DNA from: Avena insularis
Taxonomy: Eukaryota; Streptophyta; Magnoliopsida; Poales; Poaceae
DNA length: 64,000 bases
NCBI GenBank assembly: GCA_023614405.1
Contig: CM042688.1
Coordinates: forward strand, 439,818,028-439,882,027
Direction: 5' to 3'
Shown: one piece after another, positions 1 through 11,083 of the stretch
Position numbering within the stretch: position 1 is the stretch's first letter
How the letters are laid out: each line of letters starts with the position of its first letter
The notes under the pieces: model-generated
What the model saw: only the letters and a program-made list of their open reading frames with translations
What the model was told of the DNA's origin: nothing
Database searches by the model: none
Program-made: the position numbers and the translations under genes

Positions 1-184
1 CCCGTATAGTTGGTCATTACATGGCAGGACTCCTCCAAATCCATGTTTTCTTTCCCTGTTCCATTAAGATTATTTTCTTGGGCATGAATTTGGTGTTTCT
101 AGCGAGTTTTACCGACCTCTGACCCCCCTTATATACTGCCATTGTGCCTCTCTCTAATCATAATCTCCAGAAACCAATCCAGCC

Positions 185-928
185 ATGCGCTACCCCGTTC
201 CAGGCCGTGGAAAACCCCTGGGTCTCATTGCTCCTTCCAGGGACCGCTCTCACAGCCCATCCGTGGAGGACGACAATGAGGGGGTGGAGAGGTTTAGCCC
301 GGGGTACATGGAGTACATCGAGCCAACCTTCTACAATAATGATCCTGATGAAGATTGGAGTGACATCTACATCTGTCGTGATGTCTATGATCCCCCGGAG
401 ATCAATTGGGCGGCAATGAAGAGATCTCAAGAAGAGAGAAGGTCACAAGCCGCATGGAAAAGGGCGTGTGGAGACTGTCAAGTTCATCACCATAGACGCA
501 AGGCCGCACAAGCGTAAGGAATTACCAAATATTGGTGCAGGTGCTAGCAAGGGAGCGACGGTGCCACTCTTGAAGCCTACCATTGGTGCTCGTAAGAGGG
601 TGAAGCCTCAAGAAGAGTGGAGGAACAATTTCCACTTCCCTGATCCATCAATTATGGATGAGGAAGAAGAAGCTACTCCTAGGACCAAGTATCGCGTGCG
701 AGCACTGGAGATATATCAGAAGTGGGAGCTACTCCATCATGTCGAAGTCTGCCACCGTCTCATGGAGATAGAGAAGAAGGATATGAGCTTCTCCCATTGT
801 TGACTAAACTCGTGGATAATGTGGACACTTTGAAATCTGATTTGCACAGGTGCTACTATCGCATCACCACTCTAGAGGATACCAACGAGAAGCTACACAC
901 CACAGTGTTACATGGCATGACACCATAG
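185..928 (+). pseudogene. E1 3' ORF, unrecognised, frameshifted
   Basis: I do not recognise this protein. Three overlapping open stretches (185-517, 468-803, 722-928) lie in two frames and read as one degraded gene. The first part is rich in Pro, Asp, Glu and Tyr (motif DPDEDWSDIYICRD), the middle is basic and then acidic, and the last 60 or so residues look like a coiled coil. It lies upstream of the 3' LTR, where some Athila-type elements carry an env-like or other extra ORF, but I see no signal peptide or membrane segment to support env. The ATG at 185 is the first of the open frame and is not otherwise supported. At least two frameshifts (near 480 and 790) make it non-functional. Confidence 0.5.
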
Positions 929-1957
929 TGATCTACAATAATCACGGTATCAAATAATCGCAAGGGATTATTGGATCCCGCCTGGCTTGATTCCAAGCTT
1001 GGGGAGATCTTTAATACCTTGTAATCTATCTTATAAGTTTTACATTACTATTTTAGTTTTGCATTAGTTCAAATTAGAAATAAAGTTTGCATCAGTAGAA
1101 TCCCCTTCGGGAATAGTCGATCCCTTTTATGAAATTTTGCGTTTATTATTATATATGGAGCAATATTGATTTTGTGCTTGTCCTATTGGACATATGAATG
1201 GCTTGAGTATAATTTTACTTGCACTTGATGATAGCAATAGGAGTCTTCCACACCATTATTATTAATGGAACATACAAAGATAATTTGGTCAATATGTTGT
1301 AAGTACATGGTTTGATTTACAAAGAAAGAAAAATTATCTAATCAGTTAAGTTGAAAAAGAAACCTTGAACAAAGGAAAATTGAAAGTGCTATCAAATTAG
1401 AGTGAGAACAAGACGAGGTAGAATATTCAAGCTATAAAGATTGCTTCATATACAATTGGAATTTGCTAATTGAGATCATTAAACTTTGAATTCCTACATG
1501 AAGTGGAATGTATGGCTAGCTCCTTTGCACAGCACTTAAACAAAAGTGTGAGCATATATATCAAAAAAAGAGGAAGAAAAAGAGAGAATGTGCAAAGAGC
1601 AAATAGGCATATACCACTATATTGTAGTATTACAAAGAAGGGTTTGAGATTTTAAGTTCCAAGTGAATATGTTAATCTATAAACACTTGGGACTACCTCG
1701 CTAACTCATTCGGTTGAACTGAATAGTTTTACATCACATTGAGAGTGATCTTTTGTGAACTGTTGATCACTAAGGTGTGGAAGCCTGCTAATATTATTCA
1801 GATGGTTCGAGTAAAGTACTACTCATGTACTTATTCCTATGTATCATATATGATAAACACATGCTGCAAACTGCCTCATTTATTTTATCGACTCAGCTTC
1901 ATGAATATGAGGATCACATCCATTAAGCTAAACTTGCTCGAGACGAGCAAGAGTCTA
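929..1957 (+). other. E1 AT-rich 3' non-coding region
   Basis: About 1 kb between the decayed ORF and the polypurine tract. It is AT-rich with only short chance ORFs. Nothing else is recognised in it. Confidence 0.6.
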
Positions 1958-1970
1958 AGCTTGGGGAAGG
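1958..1970 (+). promoter_or_regulatory. E1 polypurine tract
   Basis: Purine-rich run agcttggggaagg directly before the TG of the LTR. This is the expected plus-strand priming site and matches the 'agcttgggga' tracts before the LTR at 20109. Confidence 0.75.
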
Positions 1971-3404
1971 TGATGAGTGCATAATTGCATCATAATTTAT
2001 ATTATTATTTTATCTTGTAGTTGTAGGATCTTGGTATTTTATGGCGTTTGCATGCACATTTTATGTCTATTTTCACTAGGATTAGGACAGATGATGGATA
2101 CAATGGACACAATTCTTGGATCAGTTGTATTGGGGAGAAAAGTAGTCAAAAACAACGTAAATCTCTTATTTTGGAAATATCAATAACACCATTAGAAAAC
2201 CTGAAGCGATCGAGGCATACAGAGGGTTTAACGACCAACTATACGGCAGGAATAATTTTCCGAGCGTATAGTTCCCGCCGTATAGTTGGCGCCGCCACCG
2301 CCTCCTCAAATAGTTTCACCCCGTGCAACTAGATGAGAGAGACGACATACAGAACAACCAGAAATCACCGAAACCTCAACTCCGAAGGCATCTGGAGGGG
2401 GAACTCGTCCACCGGGGATCCATCTTTGCCCTACTCAGATCCGGGAGGCTAAGGCATCGATCTTCATCATCAACCGCTGCATCACCACCATCTCCATCCA
2501 TACCATCTACATCTTGTCTAGATCTTGTTGTAATTTCCGAACTTCTTGTGGATTTATACAAGTACTATTCATCTATGATAGATTCCATTGTTATTGCCAT
2601 GATGTGGATTGCCTCCATGTCTGAGTAGATCATTAGTTCTTGGGGAGATGGGAAACCCTAGTATGAGATTGAAATAAGATAAAGTTTATTATGATATTCA
2701 TCGTTGTGACCATGTGTTAGATTGTCTTCATCTTGATGTTGGGAGAAGTCAACCTCTCATTATTTGCCTCTTATGGGGACTTGATGGAGGGAACTACTTG
2801 TTGGTAGACGGAGGTGTGTTAGCACTTATAGTGACTATAAAGATTTTAGCACCCCTTACGTATCAACTTGTGAACCGAGGAAACTCAAGGAACACTATCC
2901 ATGCCATGGGATACGTCCTATGGAATTAAGTCCCTTAATAGCGCAGTAATTCGATTGATGTCGATTATTGTCTGCTATGGTTATGAGGATGATGTGAGCA
3001 GTGGTTGTTGCCTATTTGTCCAAATACGGAGTTACTCCCACACATACATAGTTGAGAATGTTCATGATAATAATCTTTACCTTAGCTCTTTATAATGCTA
3101 GAGGTGTATCCGTTACTCCCTGAGAACGTATTTTTTCATATTGCAGTTCCAATATCTTTGACATACGCGATACTTACTTTTTGTGTTAGTTATTTTACTT
3201 TACTTATTTTTCTCTTATACCAAAAACCCCAAAACACCTTTTTACACAATACTCGCATTTTATCTTGTTACTTAGAACTTTATTTAGCAATTCTATTGTA
3301 GTATTTAATTCAAGAGTTATTAGACTTCAGACTCATGCTCGCTGTGGTATCGATATCTTTATTTCAAAACTAGCTACAAACGATTTGTACACTTGCAGTC
3401 ATCA
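1971..3404 (+). repeat. E1 3' LTR
   Basis: 1434 bp from TGATGAGTGC to GCAGTCATCA. It follows a polypurine tract and ends where the E2 gag resumes, which sets both edges. It contains a 13-bp inverted repeat around the motif CGTATAGTTGG (2235-2247 and 2277-2289). The second LTR is outside the window, so age cannot be judged. Confidence 0.75.
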
Positions 3405-4199
3405 CCTGCCCTCAGTGAGCACCTCCGCCGAGTGGTGGGGCCGCCGAAGTTCAAGCTAGAGATGCCATTGCGGTACGACGGCACCACCAACCCCACGGAG
3501 TTCTTGCAGCTCTACACCACAAGCGTGGAGGCGGCTGGAGGAGATGACCGCATCCTCGCCAACTGGTTCCCCATGAGCCTAGGGTCCAAGGCATGCACAT
3601 GGCTGCTGAACCTCCCTGAGGGATCCATCGGCTCATGGTCCAAGCTCTACGGCCTCTTCGTCACGAAGTTCGGGAATGCGGATGAACCCGTGTACACATG
3701 TGAGGACCTCTGGAGGGTGCGTCAAGGGCCTAGAGAGACCCTGCGCAAGTACCTACATCATTTCGACCAAAGCCTCGTCGGGGTCAGCAGGTCCATTGAT
3801 GCGAAAGTCATCGTGGCTTTCGCTGAAGGCGTCATCGATCCTCAAGTGCTCAATAGGTTTGGTCACCACGAAGATAACCTATCAATGGTGGCCAAGCTCT
3901 TTACGATGGTCGTCCGCTGCGCCAAAGCAGAAGCCAGGGATCTGTTCGCCCACGGCGAGATTGGGCTAGTGGACCCGGTCATGAAGGAGGAGGCAAGCCC
4001 CGACAGGCGCCCGGGGAGGGTCAGTAAGCGGCTCCCCTCGCGGAAGGAGGCGGGTAGCTCGACCAGCTCACACCTATACTGCACCTTCCACCAGAGGCAG
4101 GGCCACGACACAAACGAGTGTGTCAAGCTCAGGGAAGTAAGGGAGGAGTATGACATCAAGAAGAGGCACGAGCAGAGCAACAAGTGCAGCAGGCCCTGA
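3405..4199 (+). pseudogene. gag: E2 gag, 5'-truncated by E1
   Basis: Gag builds the particle that packages element RNA. The open frame runs from the E1 junction to TGA at 4197. It begins inside the domain; the motif YDGTTNPTEFLQLYTT and the later NWFPMSLGSKACTWLLNLP stretch are typical of grass Tat/Retand-type Gag (retrotransposon gag domain). Near the end is a zinc-knuckle-like motif (YCTFHQRQGHDTNEC, about 4076-4121) of the C-H-H-C form common in this clade, then a charged tail. There are no internal stops, so this fragment is better kept than E3's gag. The true start lies upstream of E1's insertion. It is not followed by a protease. Confidence 0.8.
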
Positions 4200-4597
4200 C
4201 GCCCTAGGGCCCTAGACCCGTAGCTTTGGGGAAGGGCCCGGGGGCTAGGGAAGGGCGTGACGATGGAGTCGAGGGCTCGGCCTCTTGGAGGAAACCATGG
4301 GACCAGAGGCATCCCCATATCCTCGAAAGATGCATGCCGCTACCGGGTTCATCCCCCAATGTGACTTTCAGCTCTCACTCCTTTCTGTCGGGTGATACTT
4401 TTTTGCCCCCCAGGGGCAGGGCCCTCAGGAGGGGGAACAGTTGCGGTTGTCGATGATTTCTGTCTGCTTTTCTACAAATTCATTCGTTCTGTTGGATGTT
4501 TCTTTCTTCCCATGTGGTTGCCACATTCTCATATATCCACCATACGAGCGGGGGCTGGGATGGTGTCTATCGCCTGATCGCTCCCGTCAATGCTGGG
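4200..4597 (+). other. E2 GC-rich DNA downstream of gag
   Basis: About 400 bp between the gag stop and the first tandem unit. Small ORFs here are chance reading of GC-rich DNA, and no protease or pol similarity is seen. Related sequence stands at 9830 onward in E3. Confidence 0.5.
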
Positions 4598-5760
4598 GGC
4601 CTAAAGTGTCGAGCTCTGAACTTCAGACTAGCTCTGGCAATGAGTCACCTCACCCACAGTTCCAGGTGCTTGAGGCCCTCATATGGTGTATAAATGAAAC
4701 GAGTCAGAACTAAAAACGCGACCTGACCAGGATGCATTCGTTCTTGGCCGGGACCACCAAAATGTGAGATGCCCACGATCTCTTCCTCGAGGAGGTCACA
4801 GGATAGCAAGGGCCCCTCGGTACTCTCCTTGAGAGGCTTACGGGGTGGCTCATGAGGCACTCCCTCTAGCGGCCCAAATCTCTAGGACCTAAAGTGTCGA
4901 GCTTTGAACTTACAGCCCGTTCCTTGGCCGCAAGTTACCTCACCCACTGTACCTGTCGGCTTGTGAGGCACTTCCCTCCAGTGGCCCAAATCCTGGACCT
5001 AAACTGTCGAGCTCTGAACTTATAGCCCTTTCTCACCCGCAAGTTACCTCACACACATCACTTGTCGGCTCGTGAGGCACTTAACCATGGGGGCCCAAAC
5101 TGCTAGGACCTAAAGTGTCGATCGCTGAACTTACGGCCCGTTCCTCGGCCGCAAGTTACCTCACCCACGGTTGCTGGCCCAAAAAAATCACAATGACGAC
5201 TCGCGAGGCACTGCCCCTCCGTGGCCTGAGCTCCCCAGGGCCTAAAGTGTTGACCTCTGAACTTATGGCCCAACCCATGGCTGCAAGTCACCTCACCCAT
5301 GATTCCTCACTAAAAGATAAAAATAATATGTCCATCGCTGCGACGGCTCGTGAGGCACTGCCCCTCCATGGCCCGATCTCTCCAGGACCTAAAGTGTCGA
5401 GCTCTGAACTCATGGCCCATCCCTCGGCTGCGAGTCGCCTTACCCATGGTTCCTGGACCCTTAAAAGATTGAAAATCCCCATGCTAGCTAGACGACCTTC
5501 TCCTTGAGAGGTTCGCAGCACGGCTCGTGAGGCACTGACCCCTCTAGGGGCCAGGAAACTAAAAGGCATAATGTGTTGAGATCTAAACTTGCCGCTCGAC
5601 AGCAACGGTAAGTTACCTTGCCTACAACTCCCGATGCCGCAGGATCGACACGTAAGTTCACTTCAGGGCCCTCCGTGGCAAGTACATCCTCCCCACGGTT
5701 ACCTCCCCGAGGGACCAAAAGGAGAGACAATGCTCTCGACAGAAGCACATGCAAACATGT
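4598..5760 (+). repeat. E2 3' tandem-repeat array (units about 110-147 bp)
   Basis: Degenerate units carry the core CCTAAAGTGTCGAGCTCTGA followed by a conserved 'ggcc..tcctcggc..caagttacctcaccca' stretch and 'ggctcgtgaggcactgcccctc'. Cores start near 4598, 4884, 4994, 5105, 5237, 5384 and about 5563, so spacing varies from about 110 to 147 bp with some larger gaps. The same unit forms the array in E3 at 9887-10790, showing that the two elements belong to one family. Confidence 0.85.
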
Positions 5761-5848
5761 GCCGGAAGGCTAGAGAGGACACATTAGGTCCAAAACATGG
5801 CTGCCCTGCCAGAGCCCACTAAACAGATTACAGTTAAAAGGAGGCCTA

Positions 5849-6192
5849 TCAGGCCAGTGTCTCAGAAGCGCTGTATTTGAAAGATGGCTCGCCACTCTCC
5901 TCGGTGCTAGACGAGCCACTTGGGGAGCCGCTGTCTTCACCACTTTGGGCCTTGGCAGCCTCACCCTCCTCAGTCCGCTTGAATATCTGAAGAAAGTCAT
6001 CGACACACTGCTCCACGAGCTGCTGGAAGCAGGCGATCTCGCTTGGCGAAGTCCCCTTGGGGTGTGTCACCTTCAGCAGGAGCTCCCTCCAAGGGAAATT
6101 GGGGTCATGCTGGTAGAGGGCGAAGAAGACGTGGGTCGCCACGACTCGCATCATCTTCTGGCACTCGTCTAGATGGTACCCATGGTAGAGCT
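5849..6192 (-). pseudogene. E2 antisense ORF, C-terminal part (split by E3)
   Basis: Minus-strand reading frame whose last 101 codons are open (5849-6154) and which continues upstream in the same frame to the E3 junction at 6192. The protein ends with a helical, Phe/Leu-rich stretch and an acidic Ser/Gly tail. Read past the E3 insertion, the frame continues into 27940 upward with no shift, so both parts were one gene. It runs opposite to gag. Antisense extra ORFs before the 3' LTR are known in grass Tat elements (some match the 'putative gypsy type transposon' family); assignment to that family is inference. Function unknown. Confidence 0.7.
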
Positions 6193-7059
6193 TATCGGGG
6201 CCCTGCCAACCGGGGTGCCACGTCTTGATGGTTAATAGTTGCCAGCGCCTCCAAGTGACATGCCTTCAAGAGGCTACGATACCTCAGGAGACAAGCACCG
6301 CTGGGTGAACCCTCACGAGGGTCCACTTTGCAAGGGGACACTCCCCCGGAGGCGCCATCGTGCAGCCAAACTTCGGGTGCCCTGGAGAACACTCAGGGGA
6401 TTATCGCTTCACCAGGCGGCCAGTAGGCGGGGAAAGTCCCGAAAAGGGGCATAGTCTCCCTGTGCCCTCTATTCACCTCGGTAAAAGAAGGTCTAGTTTG
6501 CCCCCCTTTCCTGCAGCAGAAGGACAGACAACCTTAGCATGGTAGGCACACCACCTTGACGATTTCGTGCAAGAGAGATAGCGGCCAGCCCCGGACAAAG
6601 ACAAATGAGTAAAAGGAAGGCCACTTTACCAGCGGATGGAGAAGCGCCTAGCGTCCAAGACCTGGTCCACCAAAAAGCAGCCTTGTAGACTAGGACCTCG
6701 GGGAACGGCACTGTGGTGACCCTTCCCACCCATGGACCGGGGAAGAGGGCCGACGCCGCCCTATATAAGGAGACCTTCTCCTACCTTGGAAGGGATCGGT
6801 CCTTGAGGGCGACAAACCTAGGCTTTCATCCTCCGTTGTACCCACGCGAAGCACTTGAGGAATACAACCAAGCAGGAGTTGGGGCTTTACCTCCTCACGA
6901 GGGTCCCGAACCTGGGTAAAAAACCAGTGTCACCTCTATGTCGTGTGCTTGCTCCATCATCGTCGCTGTCACTGGGTCCTCCAGGAGTCGTGTGTTTAGC
7001 CCCCTCTCGAACCCAGGGATCATTGGACCCTAGTTCCTTCGCGGGATAAATCTCCGACA
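6193..7059 (+). repeat. E3 5' LTR
   Basis: 867 bp aligning end to end with 27064-27939. It starts TATCGGGG where the partner has TGTCGGG, a change in the terminal TG. It ends CTCCGACA. It holds a TATA box at 6762-6768 and is followed at once by a primer-binding site, which marks it as the 5' LTR. Confidence 0.85.
6762..6768 (+). promoter_or_regulatory. TATA box in E3 5' LTR
   Basis: TATATAA in a GC-rich setting (gccgccc before, ggagacc after). The same box stands at the equivalent site of the 3' LTR (27642-27648), so it is the likely core promoter of the element. Confidence 0.65.
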
Positions 7060-7061
7060 TT

Positions 7062-7077
7062 TGGCGCGCCAGGTAGG
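7062..7077 (+). promoter_or_regulatory. E3 primer-binding site
   Basis: TGGCGCGCCAGGTAGG lies two bases after the LTR end and begins with TGG, as expected for the complement of a tRNA 3' CCA end. It has the form typical of grass Tat-type elements. I do not assign the tRNA with certainty. Confidence 0.75.
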
Positions 7078-7108
7078 AGGCTGAGGCACATTTCCAAGAC
7101 ATTCATCA

Positions 7109-8599
7109 ATGTCGGCCGACAATGAGATGCACGCTAAGCGAGCCCTCCATTTCACGGCTAGCAAGGCCCAAACGGATCTGGCTCCACAAGGCGCCTCATC
7201 TGAGGAGGTCCCGTGGACGGAGGACGAGGGGGGATCCTCCTACCACCCATCGTGGGAGCCCGCCGCTCCTCACGTGGTGCCATGTCGCTCTCCCACACCG
7301 CATCATCTCGCGGGCCACCCCGAGCAGCTCACCCCGGAGGCCTCCAAGAGCATGGTGCGTGAGCTCCTGAACCACCCGCCGGTGGAGCAGGGAAAGGAGA
7401 GGTGGTGCGATGAGATAGCCGAACTCCTCGATGTTGCCACCCTCTCCCCTGAGGGCCCAGGGGCTCGAGACGAGTATGGGACACCGGGGGCTAGGGGCTC
7501 GCTCCCGCCTCACCACTATGAAGGTGCCCCCAAGCCTAACAACGTCACTCCACCACCTGCAAACTACTGCCAGATCGTCTCGCCTCCCGCGGCCATGGCA
7601 CCGCTGCGCAGGCACGAGGACCATCTCACCGAGGAAATCGCTGTCGCGGGTCAGTAGAACCGCGTGACCCTCACCAACGGAAGGGCGATCCAAGCCAACG
7701 GCTGCCTTGCCCTCACCAAGGGTCTCCGCCGCGTGGTCTGGCCCCACAAGTTCTGCCCGGAGATGCCTGTGCTCTACGAAGGAACGACCAACCCATGTGA
7801 GTTTCTGCAGCTTTACACCACGGGTGTCGAGGCTGTGGGAGGAGACGACCGCATCATGGCAACCTGGTTCTCCCTGTGCCTGAAGGAGACAGCTAGCACC
7901 TGGCTGATGAACGTCCTCGAGGAGTCAATCGACTCATGGGCGGAGCTCAGGTTCCTCTTCATTGCCAACATCAAGGGGAACTACAAGCACCCTCTCACCT
8001 ACTACGACCTCCGTCAGGTACGCCAGTAACCTGGATAGACTCTCTTCAAGTTCCTGTAGAGGTTCAGCCGAGTCCGTGACAAGATCCCCAAGATCTTGGA
8101 CTCCAATGTCATCAATGCTTTCTCCAAGGGTGTTAAGTACGTCAAGATGAGGGAGAAGATCGGCATCCAGGGTGAGAGCTTCACCATCGCTGCCGAACTT
8201 TTTGTCATGGATGAGAAGTGTGCCAAGGCAGAGGCGGGGCAGATGTTCGGCCTCGCCAAGGCAGATGCTAACCCCAAGGCCTCAGGCTCATCCAAGGGCA
8301 ATGACAAGGACCCGAAGTGCAAGACCGCCACCGTCCTGGCTACAGAGCCAGACCAGAAGAGTCCTCGCGAGGGGAGCGACGAGAGGGAGAGGGACAATAG
8401 CTCGTACTACCACTTCCACAAGAAGACGAGGCATCCCACTAACGATTTCTACAAGCTCAAGAAGCTCCACAACATGTGCAGTAACCAGAGGAAGGGAAGG
8501 CCAGTCGGCATACGAGGCGGCTCGAACGACAGAAACCGTGGGGGAGAGCGCTATAACAACAACTCTGGCTGCCGCGACCCTCCTCCAGTGGATAACTAG
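7109..8599 (+). pseudogene. gag: E3 gag with four in-frame stops
   Basis: One frame from the ATG at 7109, 50 bases after the LTR, to a stop at 8597. The first 180 residues are a Pro/Ser-rich, poorly conserved N-terminus. The Gag domain follows (YEGTTNPCEFLQLYTT, then a STWLMN stretch and a PLTYYDLRQVRQ stretch), and a Lys/Ser-rich C-terminus. Internal stops lie at 7655, 8027, 8036 and 8057, so no full Gag can be made. The zinc-knuckle position keeps its spacing but lacks its cysteines (YYHFHKKTRHPTNDFY), unlike the E2 copy. The same frame leads into the protease, as expected for a single gag-pol polyprotein. Confidence 0.85.
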
Positions 8600-8716
8600 G
8601 CCAACGCCATGCAACAACACCCTCACCCACAGGAGAAAGGGCGTGTCAAGGATCCCGGGGGCTACCAAGTTTCGTAGGGAGCCATAGCCTGCATTCTTCG
8701 TGGCTCCTAGGCCCTG

Positions 8717-9259
8717 ATGTCCAACCGACACTTCAAGCTGCTCACTCGTGAGGTCGCGGCTGCCAGACTTGAAGTCCCAACCCCGAAGCTCAAGTGGTCC
8801 CAGTGCGCCATGACCTTCGATGCCCGCGACCACCCCACTTCTACCAGGCCCATGGGCACCCTACCCATGATCTGCACCCCCACCATAAACAACATCGTGG
8901 TTGCAAAGACCCTCATCGATGGAGGCGCGGGCCTGAACGTGATCTCCACCAAGACTTTCACCCAACTACAGGTGTCGTACGACAGGACGATGCCGACCAT
9001 ACCATTATCTGGAGTGACCAGCAGATCCACCATACCCATCGGGCAGGTGCGCCTCTCCATCACGTTTAGGATACATGACAACTACCGCACTGAGCTCATT
9101 GACTTCGACGTAGCGCACATCAACCTCCCATACAATGTCATCCTCAGCAAGCCCGTGCTAGCCAAGTTCATGGACGCTACTCACCATGCCTACAATGTGA
9201 TCAAGATGCCTGGCAGCAGCGGCGTCATCACGGTTCACTGCAGCTACCACCTACTCTGA
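8717..9259 (+). pseudogene. E3 retropepsin-like aspartic protease
   Basis: This domain cuts the Gag-Pol polyprotein. It is in frame with gag but separated from it by stops, with an open run of 180 codons. The active site is LIDGGAGLNV (Asp codon 8918-8920); DGGA in place of DTGA or DSGA is common in this clade. A flap-like hydrophobic stretch follows, then the second conserved region near PYNVILSKPVLAKF. A frameshift just before the TGA at 9257 breaks the frame, and no RT follows. Confidence 0.8.
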
Positions 9260-9880
9260 GGACATGGACGCCCTAGACTATGTTGGAGGCTCCATAAGGA
9301 GGAAGCACATGATGGCCCAGTAGAACGCCATGGCTAAGAGGGAAGCAGTCGCTCTATTCCTTCCTCGCGAGGGGCAGGGCGCGGCCAGCACTCACACCCT
9401 CTAGAGGAACTTGGGATCACCCCCTCCCGTCCTCACGAGGAATGGGGAGACTCTCGAGGACGGCGACGACCCGGGGGATCCGGACTTCCTAATGGAATGC
9501 ACCCAGCGCGCGTACGACACTAGCTGCCCCCACGGCAGAGACTGAACTACCCGATGAGTAAGTGGAGCGGGCTGCTAGAACGTGGATAAACCTCTCCAAA
9601 TGGCACGCCTGACTCCACGACTTTTTGGAAGTGACCCTCGAAAAACCCTCATCCCTTATAGCTTCACCTCTTGTAAGACCCAGTGTGGGCCACGGTGGCA
9701 TTGTAATAAGCTTGATCTGCCGGTGCTTTTTTGGATCTTGTACTTCACGCACGTTTTGTTATTTGGTTTTTTCCTCAAAAAGGCATTTCTCTAAAAACGT
9801 GCTGCCAGTTTTCCCTCAGACACACCGCACGAGCGGGGGCTAGGGACGATGCTCATCATAGGGTCACTCCCCCATCAACA
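9260..9880 (+). other. E3 degraded region downstream of protease
   Basis: Short open stretches in shifting frames (9260-9570 reads as a charged, Arg/Glu-rich tail). No RT, RNase H or integrase motif is seen. It ends where the tandem units begin. Confidence 0.5.
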
Positions 9881-9886
9881 TCAAAG

Positions 9887-10790
9887 CCTAAAGCATTGAG
9901 ATCTGAACCTGCGGGCTAGTCTCGACCATAAGTCACCTCACCCATAGTTCCTGGTGCTTCAGACCCTTGTGTAGCACATATACGAACCTCTAGCGGTGCA
10001 TGCTTTTTTCCCTATGACCCTCTCCTGGTAATGCCTACGGGGCGGCTCATGAGGCACTACTCCTCTGTGACGTGAGCTCGTCAGGACCTAAAGTGTCGAG
10101 CTCTGAACTCATGGCCCGTTCCTTGGTTGTGTGTTACCTCACCCACGGTTTCTGACCCAGTTTTTTTCATCGCGACGACTTGCGAGGCACTGCCCCTCCG
10201 TGGTATAAGCTCGTCAGGACCTAAAGTGTCGAGGTCTGAACTCACGGCCTGTTCCTCGGCTATGAGTTAACTCACCCACGGTTCCTAGCCCAGTTTGTAT
10301 CATCGCGACGGCTCGTGAGGAATTGCTCCTCTGTGGCCTGAGATCATCAGGACCTAAAGTATCAAGCTCTAAACTCACGGCCCATTCCTCGGCTATGAGT
10401 TACCTCGCCCACGGTTCCTGACCCAGCTCTTATTGTTGCGACGGCTCGTGAGTCACCACCCCTCCGTGGCCTGAGCTCTCTAGGACCTAAAGGGTCGAGC
10501 TCTCAACTTCCGGCCCGCTCTCTATGGTGAAAGTTACTTCACCCATAGTCCTTGACCTTTACGAAACTAAAAATCCTCTTGCTAACCTGATAACCTTATC
10601 CTTGAGAGTTCTGTTGTGTGGATCGGGAGGCGCTTACTCCTCAGGCATCCTAGAAATTGTAGGGCCTAGTGCGCTAAGCCCTAAACTTTTCGCCTGACTG
10701 CGATGTTAAAGTTACCTCACACACGACCCTCGACGCCCATAACTTTCCACGTAAGTTCGCTACATGGCTTTCCCGGCAACACATCTACCC
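9887..10790 (+). repeat. E3 3' tandem-repeat array (133-bp units)
   Basis: Units share the core AGGACCTAAAGTGTCGAG with E2's array. Four cores lie at 10083, 10216, 10349 and 10482, exactly 133 bp apart; weaker units lie near 9890 and 10658. The regular spacing suggests the units were multiplied by unequal exchange or slippage within the element. Confidence 0.9.
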
Positions 10791-11083
10791 TCCTCTACCT
10801 TCACCTCTCCAAGAGGCTCTGCAAGGGGCCCGCTAGGAAGGACTCTGTGGAGCCTTGATCGCTAGACTGGTAGCCTAGAGAGGTCCCAATGAAGAGTCGC
10901 TTTACCAGCGGTAACAACCCCCGTGCAATAGCATTCCTCCTACGAGGATCGAGGTAACAACACACGTAAGCCTCTAGAGGGTAGCACCGCCCAAGCAGAC
11001 AGGCCCGGAGACACGCAGAGGCTCCTCGTGAGTCACCACACACAACCCTCGGTACAGCAAGCAGGACCGCCGGCCAGAGGCAC
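10791..11083 (+). other. E3 internal DNA left of the E4 insertion
   Basis: About 290 bp of GC-rich DNA between the array and the E4 target site. It continues at 25702 after E4. No gene seen. Confidence 0.5.

Larger units (their letters stand above)
1..3404 (+). mobile_element. E1: 3' part of an Athila-like Ty3/gypsy LTR retrotransposon
   Basis: The right end of an LTR element whose left part lies before the window. In order it shows a decayed ORF (185-928), about 1 kb of AT-rich non-coding DNA, a polypurine tract ending at 1970 and a 1.43-kb LTR (1971-3404) starting TGATGAG and ending GTCATCA. It stops abruptly inside the gag of E2, so it is an insertion; the predicted right target duplication is CCTGC at 3405-3409, with the left copy out of view. 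The Athila-like assignment rests on the 'agcttgggga' PPT and the TGATGA...TCATCA ends, which resemble E5 and E10. No RT or integrase lies in this part. Confidence 0.75.

Noticed and set aside
9887..10790. Regular repeats that could be taken for a CRISPR array
   Set aside because: Units are adjacent 133-bp tandem copies without unique spacers, in a plant retroelement.
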